A stretch of DNA of 64,000 nucleotides. It comes from Datura wrightii. Lineage: Eukaryota > Streptophyta > Magnoliopsida > Solanales > Solanaceae. Positions 10,289-20,164 of this stretch are shown here, piece by piece; position 1 is the first letter of the stretch, and the number at the start of each line of letters is the position of its first letter. The DNA lies in contig JASDFA010000016.1 of NCBI GenBank assembly GCA_035772735.1, positions 147,386,501 through 147,450,500 on the forward strand, in the 5' to 3' direction. The translations under genes and the position numbers were made by a program. The notes beneath the pieces are model-generated. The model saw only the letters and a program-made list of their open reading frames with translations. It ran no database searches and was not told the origin of the DNA.

Positions 10289-11719
10289 TGATCTTGGGCA
10301 GATTTATATGCCCAACTGATACTCAAATGTATCATTTTCACCTTGTTTGTTGTGCAATGTGTATATATTCTCATGTAGTTGTTAATAAAATGCGAATTTA
10401 TACTAACCAACATGATTAGCATTTGTTTTGCAGGAAAATATGATTTTTAGGAGCTAAAATGCATGTTGGAACTATATCGGAGTTGGACTTGGATGCGAGC
10501 GTGGAAAAGACATTGGAATGCACAAAGTATAGGGGCTCCGCGATGGAGCCGTGCCACGCTACCGTCGCGGAGCCACACTGCCTGGAGAGGAAATTAAATG
10601 GCAAATTCCAGTGTGGCCTCGCAACAGCTCCGTGGCACGGAGATAGGCCTCCGCGTTGGCCTCCGTGCCACGTTGAGGCTAATTTACCGGACCCTGGATT
10701 TCCAGTGAAGGTCCGCGTCCACGCCGTGTCACGGAGGCAGTGCTCCGCGTTGGCCTCCGTGACACGTTGCTTGTTATTCCGGGAAAAATTTCCCACTAGT
10801 ATAAATAGAACACTTAGGTTTATTTTAATTAGTTCAGACTTGGTGGAGCAAGGACGTGGGTTAGAAGCAGTTGAGGGACGAAAAAGCTAAGGGATTTCTT
10901 CTCTTCATTTCTTCTTTCTATCAATTGTATGCATGATTTACACTTGTTTTAGGATGATCAATCCACAAATGAGTGGCTAATTCTCTTCCTTGCTAAGGTT
11001 TTGAACAATGGTGATGAATTTTGATTGTTAATGATATGGTTTTCTTCTTCTTCTTTCATGTTGTTCTATTAATTCTTGTTTCTACTGCATTAGTGTGTGG
11101 CCGACATTAATGTACATCTAAAAAGTCCAATTTCACTCGAGAGAGCAAGAAATTGGAAAGTTGTGAATTAATAGGGTATTGATCTTAACTTGATTTGGGA
11201 AAATTGGGTTTTGATGTGCTTTCCTAATAGAAATATACTTGAAAGCCGTATTAGTCAGTTTAGGAACCGGAATTGTATTGCTAGGTAATAAATTGCATTT
11301 GATCACAGAAATGTAGACGGATGGTTTATGATTCTAAAGTGAAATTAAATACGAGAGTTTTAATTTCTAGGCTACTGTTCTTGGCTAGCAACATGAAGAA
11401 GAAATTAACCAAATTATTATTATAATCGGATTCATTACTTGTTCTTAACCTTGGCATGCTCATATCCATAGTTTAAATTCACAGTAAATAATTGTTAATA
11501 GTTTTAGTATATATATCTTTTATAACCAAAAACTCATTTAACTGTTGGTTACGTTGTTGTTAGCATAATTAGAGGTAAGATAAGAATATAGTGTACTTAG
11601 GCAATTTTACTTATCCTGAGTCTCCTTGGATCGATACTTGGCTTACTTAGCCACTTTATTACTTGTTTGACCACGTGCACTTGCGTGTCGGTTTTTAACC
11701 CCTACCAAAGCACCGAACA
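10289..11719 (+). repeat. 5' LTR of element B (1431 bp)
   Basis: Starts TGATCTTGGGC and ends CGAACA. Contains perfect 13-bp inverted arms at 10725-10737 and 10754-10766, a second GC-rich inverted repeat around 10628-10675, and a TATA box. The 143-codon frame at 10459-10890 runs across the TATA box and I do not regard it as a gene. Confidence 0.95.
10800..10808 (+). promoter_or_regulatory. TATA box, element B 5' LTR
   Basis: TATAAATAG about 34 bp after the last GC-rich hairpin arm; conserved in all LTRs of the family. Likely drives the element transcript. Confidence 0.75.
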
Positions 11720-11725
11720 AGCTTT

Positions 11726-11743
11726 TGGCGCCGTTGCCGGGGA
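11726..11743 (+). other. Primer-binding site, tRNA-Asp type (element B)
   Basis: TGGCGCCGTTGCCGGGGA, a full match to the complement of the plant tRNA-Asp 3' end, six bases after the LTR. Confidence 0.92.
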
Positions 11744-11887
11744 GACTAGGCAATTGGTGAAATTGTGTTAAGTGTAAATTTACTGTATTTTTGTTTTATT
11801 TTCTTAAGTGTTGACAACTTGGTCTTAGTATTTGTTTTAATTCTTTGTTCATTTTAATTTTTCTCTCTTTCGGATACCCTCATTGAC

Positions 11888-12826
11888 ATGACATCTTGGA
11901 ATATAAATGGTGGATACGCATATTTCGGCGAATCTTGCATGAATTGCGGAGGACCCCACTTGTGGCAAAACTGTAACATGTGCAATATATGTGGGTGTCA
12001 ATATGGCCATTGGGGTGATTGTCCAAAGGCATATTCCCCTTCCCCACGCCCCCGCTATGATCATTCTATTGTTTTTGCTGAATATAGGCATGTTGAAAAT
12101 GAGGACTTGGGACGCCAAGTTCAAATAGAGGACATGATGAAACAACTCCTGGAGCAATCAGAAGCAATGAAGGAGTCGGTGGCAGAATTGATAATTCAGC
12201 AAAAGGGGAATGCCGAGGCTGTAAGCAGGATGAGCGTCAAACTCACGGAGATGTGTGCTGAGGCTGAAGCTTGTGATAATTCGCAGGTGACAGTTTTAGC
12301 CGATATTCAAGAGGAACTACAAGAGGAATACAAGGGTGAATTTTTGGATGAAGCCCAACAATTAGAATCTCTTGAGTGTCCCCGTGATCGGCTCATACCT
12401 ATAGAAAATCCATTCATGGAATAAGAGAAAGAATATCTCCCATTTGACCTTAATGGAGAAATAGTTGTCGATGTTGAAAAGGTGTATACAAGTAAGGAGG
12501 TCAAGCACAATGCAGATTCAGAGTTGAGGTGTATTGGACCACACTCTACGCATTTTTCAACATTAAATTTGGTTGACAACATAGAAATAAAGTCTACCAA
12601 GTTTGTAGAGAAATGTCTAGAGGAGGACCAAGCCCAGTATATTTTGAAATTCACTAATTCGGAGAGACAAAATGACTTCGCTTACTTAAGGACCAATAAA
12701 TGCAAAAGGCAACATCTACTGTTTGGTCCTTACAATTTTTCACCACCACCCCTGGAGCATAAGAGGAAATTAGAGAAGAAATTAGGGGTGAGATTCATAT
12801 CCTCAAGGTGGAGGAAAAAGTGGTGA
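11888..12826 (+). pseudogene. ORF1 of element B: double zinc-knuckle, coiled-coil protein, one nonsense codon
   Basis: A 312-residue frame homologous along its whole length to ORF1 of A. Starts MTSWNING; two zinc knuckles in the first 50 residues (C-X2-C-X3-H-X4-C and C-X2-C-X5-H-X3-C), coiled-coil-like middle, basic tail ending SRWRKKW. The only break is TAA at 12422-12424, where A has a sense Glu codon; the frame then continues open to 12826. Function unknown. In elements C and D this position is held by gag-protease, so it may act as a minimal nucleocapsid-like protein, but that is inference. Confidence 0.75.
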
Positions 12827-12865
12827 AACTTGGTACGTCGTGCCGCGACGGTAAACCAGGCGCTG

Positions 12866-12883
12866 CACGGGAGTCAACCCGTG
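12866..12883 (+). other. Conserved stem-loop after ORF1 (element B)
   Basis: CACGGGAGTCAACCCGTG: six-base-pair stem and six-base loop, 40 nt after the ORF1 stop. Same structure in A, C and D. Confidence 0.6.
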
Positions 12884-13136
12884 AAAAATATTTTCTTTCT
12901 TTCTTTTTTTTAGTGTAAATAATTTTTATTTTTATTTTTCTTTTCTTGATTAGGTTTAGATTTTTGTTTTAGTTAATATTTTTCATTTTAGTTAGGGAAA
13001 TCTATTAATCTAACCAATTTTGTTTAGTTAGGTGATTTTCAGGTCTAACGGAGAAAAATATGCATGGAATTGGGAAGAATAAGGCAAGGTATAAAAAAAT
13101 AATTTAATGGAAAAAAACTGTGCACTGGCACGTTGG

Positions 13137-13323
13137 CTCCGTGTCAAGGAGGAAGGGCTCCGCGTTACCCTCTGTGACACGTTGAAGGCAAAATCCGGAT
13201 TTTTAAAATTTCCAGTAAGCCAACGCATTGGCTCCGTGTCACGGAGGAAGGGCTCCGCGTTACCCTCCGTGACACGTTGCCTTATAATTGGTGCCGGGTC
13301 ACACCGGGTTGCCGGGTGACCCG
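13137..13323 (+). promoter_or_regulatory. Internal GC-rich hairpins upstream of ORF2 (element B)
   Basis: An imperfect copy at about 13137-13182, a perfect one with 13-bp arms at 13235-13247 and 13264-13276 (identical arms and spacing to those in the LTR), and CGGGTCAC/GTGACCCG arms at 13295-13302 and 13316-13323. Followed by TTTAAATAAA at 13334. Possible internal promoter or RNA structure. Confidence 0.5.
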
Positions 13324-13475
13324 CGTGTTTTTCTTTAAATAAACCCCGATTTTTGCCCCTTTCTCCCCATTTCTTCTCCTTTTCGCGACCAAACACCCAA
13401 ATCCCCCTCCCCAACCAACGTGCCACGCTACTAGGCAAAGAAATCGTCAAGTTTCTTCGGTTCTTCAACTCAAAG

Positions 13476-14178
13476 GTATGTTTTCCTCGTTTCTCTCAAA
13501 TTTTTGGCGATTTTAGTCGAATTTGGGCATGTGAGGTGAGATATATCACCCTAAGTAGCAATTTAACATGATGTTGAGTTATTTGTGATTGATATATGTT
13601 CGGATTGTTGTAATTAGTGTTTGAACTTGTCGATTACGTGAATAATCCGAATTTGATTGAAAAATTGCATTCTAGGGCTTGGGTTATTGAATTTGAATTG
13701 GGTTATTTGATAAGTTGATGAATTAGATGCCGGGGTGTGGTTGTAAATTGAGACAAGTCGTGTAAATATTGTGTGAATGTTAAAAGATGACGAATTCTCA
13801 AGTTTTTGGGGAAAATGCAAAGATTGTGCGAATTGGTTGGATTATTTGGATTTGCATGTATATATAGAACTTTTGTCGTTGTTTTTATTTTTTTGTTTTT
13901 ATTGCTTGTGTGATGGTTGAATTGTTAGCGATAGTAGGATTGGAATTAGCTGTATGAAGTCTGAGTAGTAAGCTAAGCGTTATGCTGTCGAAATTCTTTG
14001 TGAACGCACTAAGCATAAATTGTATAGTTGTTGTCTTTGGTATAAATAGAGTTATCCTTGCCATAGTTTCGTAAAAGTAGCTAAGGACTAAGTGTGGGGT
14101 AAACATTGTGTAACCCGACCTTAGCTGAAGTTAACATGTATTTAGCTTAACGTTGTGCTTGTTTGTGTATATTAACAG
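13476..14178 (+). other. Predicted intron before ORF2 (element B)
   Basis: CAAAG/GTATG donor at 13475/13476 and TTAACAG/G acceptor at 14178/14179; 703 nt. The acceptor lies five bases before the ORF2 ATG. Position and length are conserved in A, C and D. Contains a PPT-like motif at 14089-14100 and a TATAAATAG at 14041-14049. Confidence 0.5.
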
Positions 14179-14183
14179 GTACA

Positions 14184-15405
14184 ATGGCTAGTAGGCAGGA
14201 TAAAGGCAAAGGTGCTTCTACTTCTGGCACCGGGAGGAAAAGAATGAGATTGGGCACCGCAGTCCCAGCTGCACCAGCTGTTCCGCGCGGCCAACGCCGC
14301 CAATACGGAACAAGATGGGTAACCGAGGAAGGAAAGAAATGGTATGCTAAGCATAAGGAAAGCAAATATTTACCGGAGGAACATATTGCACGGGAACCAC
14401 TAGCACAGGAGTTCCCCCGTATTGTGCAGAGGATTGAAGCAGCTGGGCTCAGCTTTATATTCCAGGAGCCCAAGGAGTGCAACCTACATTTTGTCCGGGA
14501 GTTTTACACAAATTGGAACCCGGCTATCAGAAGCCACACAATAAAAATCAGAGGGCAGATTGTCACTCTGGAACCCCAGCAATTTAATACCATCGTTGGA
14601 GCGCGGGACACAGACGCCCACGTTCTCCGCCAGCTAAACATCACCCCACCGTACGCCGACATCAGACGTACGTTGTGTGGGGCTCGATCCACAACCCGAT
14701 GGAGCAGACATAAGGAGAGGGGTTACCACCAGACTCTGCCTTATTCGCAGATGAACAGGGAGGCCAGAATATGGCTGAAAATTGTATGTTCTTGCTTGAT
14801 CCCGGGAGTTCACATGACGGATGTGACTCGGGACCGTGTCTTCTTGGTGTATGCCCTTATGAAAGGGCTAGAGATTAATGTTGGGGCGGTTATCATATCC
14901 GCCATGAAGAGAGCTAGACTACACCAGGGCCACAGATACGGGTTCGGCGGACTCATCACCACCTTCCTCCGAGGCCTCGATGTCGAGGAAGAGGTTTTGG
15001 ATTACATCCCACAGTTGGAGCGGAGAGCCCTCGATGTGACAAGAAACTAAGGCCCCTGACACCACACACCGGCCGATGCTGACTTTGGGCGAGCGACATG
15101 CTCGTGACGATCAGTACATGGCACGTATGTTTGGCATGCAGATGCTTCAGCTACGGATTGGTGGGAGACCAGCCACCGAGGAAGAGTTATGGCAGTTGGA
15201 GCTGGATTACCCATTTGGCGAGAATGCCAGAGCCTTATGCCGGGTGGGACCAGCCTTCGTTGAGCCTACTGATGACGATGTCCCTACTGACGAGGAGACA
15301 CGTCGGGAGGACTCCAATGTGGAGTCCGATGACGGCAATGGAGCTGACTCAGACATGGGCGATGAGGCAGCAGCACCAGATGAAGAAGTCGAATATTTTG
15401 ACTGA
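14184..15405 (+). pseudogene. ORF2 of element B: plant transposon-protein-like, one frameshift
   Basis: ATG at 14184 just after the predicted acceptor. About 406 codons: basic Ala/Pro-rich N-terminus, core with REFYTNWN and SHTIKIRGQIVTLEP, then ALMKGLEINVG, and an acidic tail ending DEEVEYFD. The frame is intact until about 15040, where one extra base (compare D near 57485) shifts it into a TAA; the remainder reads on in another frame to 15405. Assigned to the PF20167-type family from the order and spacing of these segments. Biochemical function unknown to me. A hairpin follows at 15451-15470. Confidence 0.78.
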
Positions 15406-15450
15406 GCAGGGAGTTCCACCACCCGAAATTTTTTGCTTTGTATTTTTTGT

Positions 15451-15490
15451 GAACACTGGGGACAGTGTTCGATTTAAGTGTGGGGTGGGG
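15451..15490 (+). other. Post-ORF2 hairpin and PPT-like motif (element B)
   Basis: GAACACTGGGGACAGTGTTC (15451-15470; 8-bp stem, 4-base loop), then TAAGTGTGGGGTGGGG (15475-15490), which resembles the true polypurine tract at 17306-17325. Confidence 0.6.
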
Positions 15491-17305
15491 AGTAGCTAGG
15501 TGCTGGGACTTAGGCTCTAATCTGCTGTATGCTTTTTCCTTGGTTTGTATGTATGTTTGTGCTACCCTGCTGTGAACTGATTTGTGTTGTATCCGTATAT
15601 ATTTTTGTGGTTACTGATGTGTGTTATGAAAAGTTGTGGTTGCCAAGGTAAATATTTTGTGAATGTTGTAAATATTTTGCAAATATTTCTTTCTTATCGA
15701 AATGATCGATATTTTTCAAAAATATTTTGCACTTATCAAAATCTTTTGTAAATATTTTTCTATCGACATGATCGATGTGTTGCAAAATCTTTTTCGGTTT
15801 TTAATTTTTTTGGGTTTCTCGGAGTTTGTTTTCGGTTCTTTTACCGTGAATAGTCCCATTGAACCGATGTCATAGTTAGTGACCGTTCTCTATGATGGAT
15901 GGATGATGACCGTCTTAAGGGAAATGTAGTCGGTAGGAGTAGGATTTTTAATTTGTTTTCAGTTTTTCTTTGGTGGATTGCATAAATGAACCTGTAGTTG
16001 CTTTATGGTTGCAAAAATTTCGTTGCGTGTTGTAACTGATGTTCAAAATGTGAAAGTGATTCGTTTGAAGGCATGCAATTTTGTAAATATGTTGAGTTAC
16101 CTAGGCTGTAGAATTTGATTCGGTATGATTGAGGCTTAATTCTTGAATTCATGTAATTGGCTAATTCAAGAGTCTGTGAATACATCTTGATTCGAGCATG
16201 TGCATGTTGTGTAAAGTGAGGTATTGTTATTCCATGCTATTGTGAAGTGTCTAGAACTTGCCTGGTGTGTGTACAAAACGAAATGAAGGAGGTGTAGTGT
16301 TGGAAAGGATGTAGGCATTTCTTTGTTTTAACCGAGAGTTTCTATTTTTTTCTTGTCATACTCTACCTTTTTATGTGATTGTATACCCTAGTCAGCCCTT
16401 TGAGCCTTTAGCCAATTCTTTCTTTCTTTTGTCCAAAATTGTATAAACTAAGCTTTATTCCTTCTTTTCATTAGCTGTAAAAGTCTATACAAAACTCTTA
16501 AGCGCTTACGAACAAAAGAAAATTTTTCCCAAAGTGTCAAAGAGTGAGAAGAGTGAAAAGGAAAAGAAAAGCAGAGTGAGGAAAGAAAAGATGAGGTTGA
16601 AGAGGCACTTGTTATAATGAAACGATGAGGAGGGTACATGAAAACCCTTTGTTTTGGGTCAAGTGTGTTTGATGAAATGGGCTGTACGAAAGTAAACCAG
16701 CATGAATGAGAGAAAAAGAGAAAAAAGAAGAAAAGTTATCCATGAGTCGATGGGAATGTGTTGAAAAGGCGCTTAAGGATGCTAGCGACTATTATTGGCT
16801 AATCCAATATATATACTAGTTCCATAGCCCCGTTACAACCCATTAAAGTCCTACGTGATCCTACATTGCATTTCTTTATATTAGTGGAGTAACACACTAA
16901 GGGCAAGCCTATGGGTCATGACATGATGCATGTGAATTCTTTTGGGAGAGTGAGTGAAATTAATTTTTATATGCCCCTACTTGAATGTTTGCGTGTTGCA
17001 TGAACATGAAAGGGGAAGATTCTCTTGAGTTGTGAGGGCACATGCTTGATGAAAGATTGATTTTCGTGTCGGCTTTCTTGATTAGCTAATGTGCATGAGT
17101 TTGCCGATATCGAGAGTCGATTCTTAAGGTCTAGGAAGTCTTGATGTATGAAAGGTCATTTGAATTGTAAGACCATGCATGTTTTCTTGATGATTTGCAA
17201 AAATTGAATAATCGGTATGACCGTAGCGTATATTGTCGCACCATAGTGACAAAGTTTGCGATGTAATTTGCATGAGCTGTGTATGTGTTGTTCGAGGACG
17301 AACAA
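15491..17305 (+). other. 3' noncoding region of element B
   Basis: About 1.8 kb without a supportable gene. It aligns with A, C and D over its length and more loosely with J, so it is conserved element sequence rather than filler. Confidence 0.7.
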
Positions 17306-17325
17306 GGATTTAATTGTGGGGTAAG
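17306..17325 (+). other. Polypurine tract of element B
   Basis: GGATTTAATTGTGGGGTAAG abuts the 3' LTR start at 17326. C and D have GGATTTAAGTGTGGGGTAAG or a near match here. Confidence 0.8.
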
Positions 17326-18756
17326 TGATCTTGGGAAGATTTATATGCCCAACTGATACTCAAATGTATCATTTTCGCCTTGTTTGTTGTGCAATGTGTA
17401 TATATTCTCATGTAGTTGGTAATAAAATGCGAATTTATACTAACCAACATGATTAGCATTTATTTTGCAGGAAAATATGATTTTTAGGAGCTAAAATGCA
17501 TGTTGGAACTATATCGGAGTTGGACTTGGATGCGAGCGTGGAAAAGACATTGGAATGCACAAAGTATAGGGGCTCCGCGATGGAGCCGTGCCACGCTACC
17601 ATTGCGGAGGCACACTGCCTGGAGAGGAAATTAAATGGCAAATTCCAGTGTGGCCTCGCGACAGCTCCGTGGCACGGAGATAGGTCTCCGCGTTGGCCTC
17701 CGTGCCACGTTGAGGCTAATTTACCGGACCCTGGATTTCCAGTGAAGGTCCGCGTCCACGCCGTGTCACGGAGGCAGTGCTCCGCGTTGGCCTCCGTGAC
17801 ATGTTGCTTGTTATTCCGGGAAAAATTTCCCACTAGTATAAATAGCACACTTAGGTTTATTTTAATTAGTTCAGACTTGGTGGAGCAAGGACGTGGGTTA
17901 GAAGCAGTTGAGGGACAAAAAAGCTAAGGGATTTCTTCTCTTCCTTTCTTCTTTCTATCAATTGTATGCATGATTTACACTTGTTTTAGGATGATCAATC
18001 CACAAATGAGTGGCTAATTCTCTTCCTTGCTAAGGTTTTGAACAATGGTGATGAATTTTGATTGTTAATGATATGGTTTTCTTCTTCTTCTTTCATGTTG
18101 TTCTATTAATTCTTGTTTCTACTGCATTAGTGTGTGGCCGACATTAATGTACATCTAAAAAGTCCAATTTCACTAGAGAGAGCAAGAAATTGGAAAGTTG
18201 TGAATTAATAGGGTATTGTTCTTAACTTGATTTGGGAAAATTGGGTTTTCATGTGCTTTCCTGATAAAAATATACTTGAAAGCCGTTTTAGTCAGTTTAG
18301 GAACCGGAATTGTATTGCTAGGTCATAAATTGCATTTGATCACAGAAATGTAGATGGATGGTTTATGATTCTAAAGTGAATTTAAATATGAGAGTTTTAA
18401 TTTCTAGGCTACTGTTCTTGGCTAGCAACATGAAGAAGAAATTAACCAAATTATTATTATAATCGGATTCATTACTTGTTCTTAACCTTGGCATGCTCAT
18501 ATCCATAGTTTAAATTCACAGTAAATAATTGTTAATAGTTTTAGTATATATATCTTTTATAACCAAAAACACATTTAACTGTTGGTTACGCTGTTGTTAG
18601 CATAATTAGAGGTAAGATAAGAATATAGTGTACTTAGGCAATTTTACTTATCCTGAGTCTCCTTGGATCGATACTTGGCTTACTTAGCCACTTTATTACT
18701 TGTTTGACCACGTGCACTTGCGTGTCGATTTTTAACCCCTACCAAAGCACCGAACA
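17326..18756 (+). repeat. 3' LTR of element B (1431 bp)
   Basis: Same length as the 5' LTR, about 98% identical by eye. TATA box at 17837-17845. Followed by the CTGCC duplication. Confidence 0.95.
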
Positions 18757-18761
18757 CTGCC

Positions 18762-19912
18762 ATCGCGGAGGCATTCTGCCTGGAGGGTGAAAAATTAGTC
18801 AAATTCCAGTGGAGCCTCGCGACAGCTCCGTGGCACGGTGGTAAGCCTCCGCATTGCACGCCGTGCCACGTTGATGCTTTATTCCCGGACACCCAATTTC
18901 TAAATAGGGTCCGCGTCCACGCCGTGTCACGGAGGCAGTGCTTCGCAATGCACTCCGTGACACGTTGCTTGTTATTCCAGGAAAAATTCCCACTAGTATA
19001 AATAGAACACTTAAAGGTATTTTTCATAATTCAGACTTGGTGGAGCAAGGACGTGGGTTACAGGCAGTTGAGGGACGAAAAGTTCAGGGTTTTTTCTCTC
19101 CTTCTTGCTTCTTTCACTCAATTGTTTGTATGATTAACGCTTGTTTTAGGATGATTAATCCACAAATGAGTGGCTAATTCCCTTCCTTGCTGAGGTTATG
19201 AACATTTGTGATGAATTTTGATTATTGAATTATATGGTTTTTCATCTTCTTCTTCCATGTTGTTCTATTAATTCTTGTTCTTACTGCATTGGTGTGTGGC
19301 CGACATTAATGTATATCTAAAATGTCCGATTTCACTTGAGAGAGCACGAAATTGGAAAGTTGTGAATTAATAGGGTATTGTTCTTAACTTGATTTGGGAA
19401 AATCGAGTTTTGATGTGCTTTCCTGATAGAAATATACTTGAAAGCCGTATAAGTCAATTTAGGAACCGGAATTGTATTGCTAGGTCATGAATTGCATTTG
19501 ATCACAGAAATGTAGACGGATGGTTTATGATTCTTAAGTGAGATTAAATACGAGAGTTTTAATGTCTTGGCTAATGTTCTTGGCTAGCAACTGGAAGAAG
19601 GGATTAACCAATTTATGATGATAATCAGTTCATTACATGTTCTTAACCTTGGCATGCTCATATCCATAGTTTAAATTCAAAGTAAATAGTTGTCAGTAGT
19701 TTTAGTACATAATTTATAAAACAAACTTTTCAATTGTTGGTTACGTTGTTGTCAGCATATTTAGAAGTGAGATAGAATATAGTATACTTAAGCAATTTTC
19801 ACTTATCCAGAGTCTCCTTGGATCGATACTTGGCTTACTTAAGCCACTTACTACTTGGTTGACCACGTGCACTTGCGTGTCGGTTTATAACCCCAACCAA
19901 ACCAACCGAACA
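18762..19912 (+). repeat. 5' LTR of element C, second piece
   Basis: Continues the LTR cut at 10288, matching 27206-28356 of the 3' LTR and ending CGAACA. The two pieces sum to 1426 bp, exactly the 3' LTR length. TATA box at 18997-19005. Confidence 0.93.
18997..19005 (+). promoter_or_regulatory. TATA box, element C 5' LTR
   Basis: TATAAATAG in the family-conserved position. The upstream part of this LTR is now displaced 8.5 kb by element B. Confidence 0.65.
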
Positions 19913-19918
19913 AGTTTT

Positions 19919-19936
19919 TGGCGCCGTTGCCGGGGA
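19919..19936 (+). other. Primer-binding site, tRNA-Asp type (element C)
   Basis: TGGCGCCGTTGCCGGGGA, identical to the site in B and D. Confidence 0.92.
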
Positions 19937-20164
19937 GACTAGGCAGTTGGTGAAATTGTGTTAAGTGTAAATTTACTGTATTTTTATTTTATTTTCTTAA
20001 GTGTTGACAACTTGGTCTTAGCCTGTATTTTGCAGACTTAATCTCTGTGAACACTGGCAAGAGACAAAGAGCTGGTGGAATCTTATATAGAGCCTGAACG
20101 TATATTTCATAGTAAACAGAGAGAATCTCTACAGAGAAAGCTGCAGTTGCTCAGACAGACTATT

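Larger units (their letters stand above)
10289..18756 (+). mobile_element. Element B: complete non-autonomous Athila-like element, zinc-knuckle ORF1 type
   Basis: 8468 bp with two 1431-bp LTRs (10289-11719, 17326-18756), tRNA-Asp primer site, ORF1, stem-loop, hairpins, predicted intron, ORF2 and polypurine tract. Perfect 5-bp duplication CTGCC at 10284-10288 and 18757-18761. The LTRs differ at about 26 positions by my count, the lowest of the three measurable pairs, consistent with its innermost position. It encodes no RT, RNase H or integrase. Confidence 0.94.

Noticed and set aside
10459..10890. 143-codon open frame repeated in both LTRs of B (also 17496-17927)
   Set aside because: It runs across the hairpins and the TATA box, its homologues in the C and D LTRs are shortened or broken, and repetition simply reflects the LTR pair.
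11726..11743. Possible tRNA-Asp gene fragments at the TGGCGCCGTTGCCGGGGA sites
   Set aside because: Only the 18-nt 3' end is matched, in antisense, beside an LTR in each case; these are primer-binding sites.
14041..14049. TATAAATAG before ORF2 in B as an ORF2 promoter
   Set aside because: It is inside the predicted intron and is TGTAAATAA in A, C and D, so it is probably a chance B variant.
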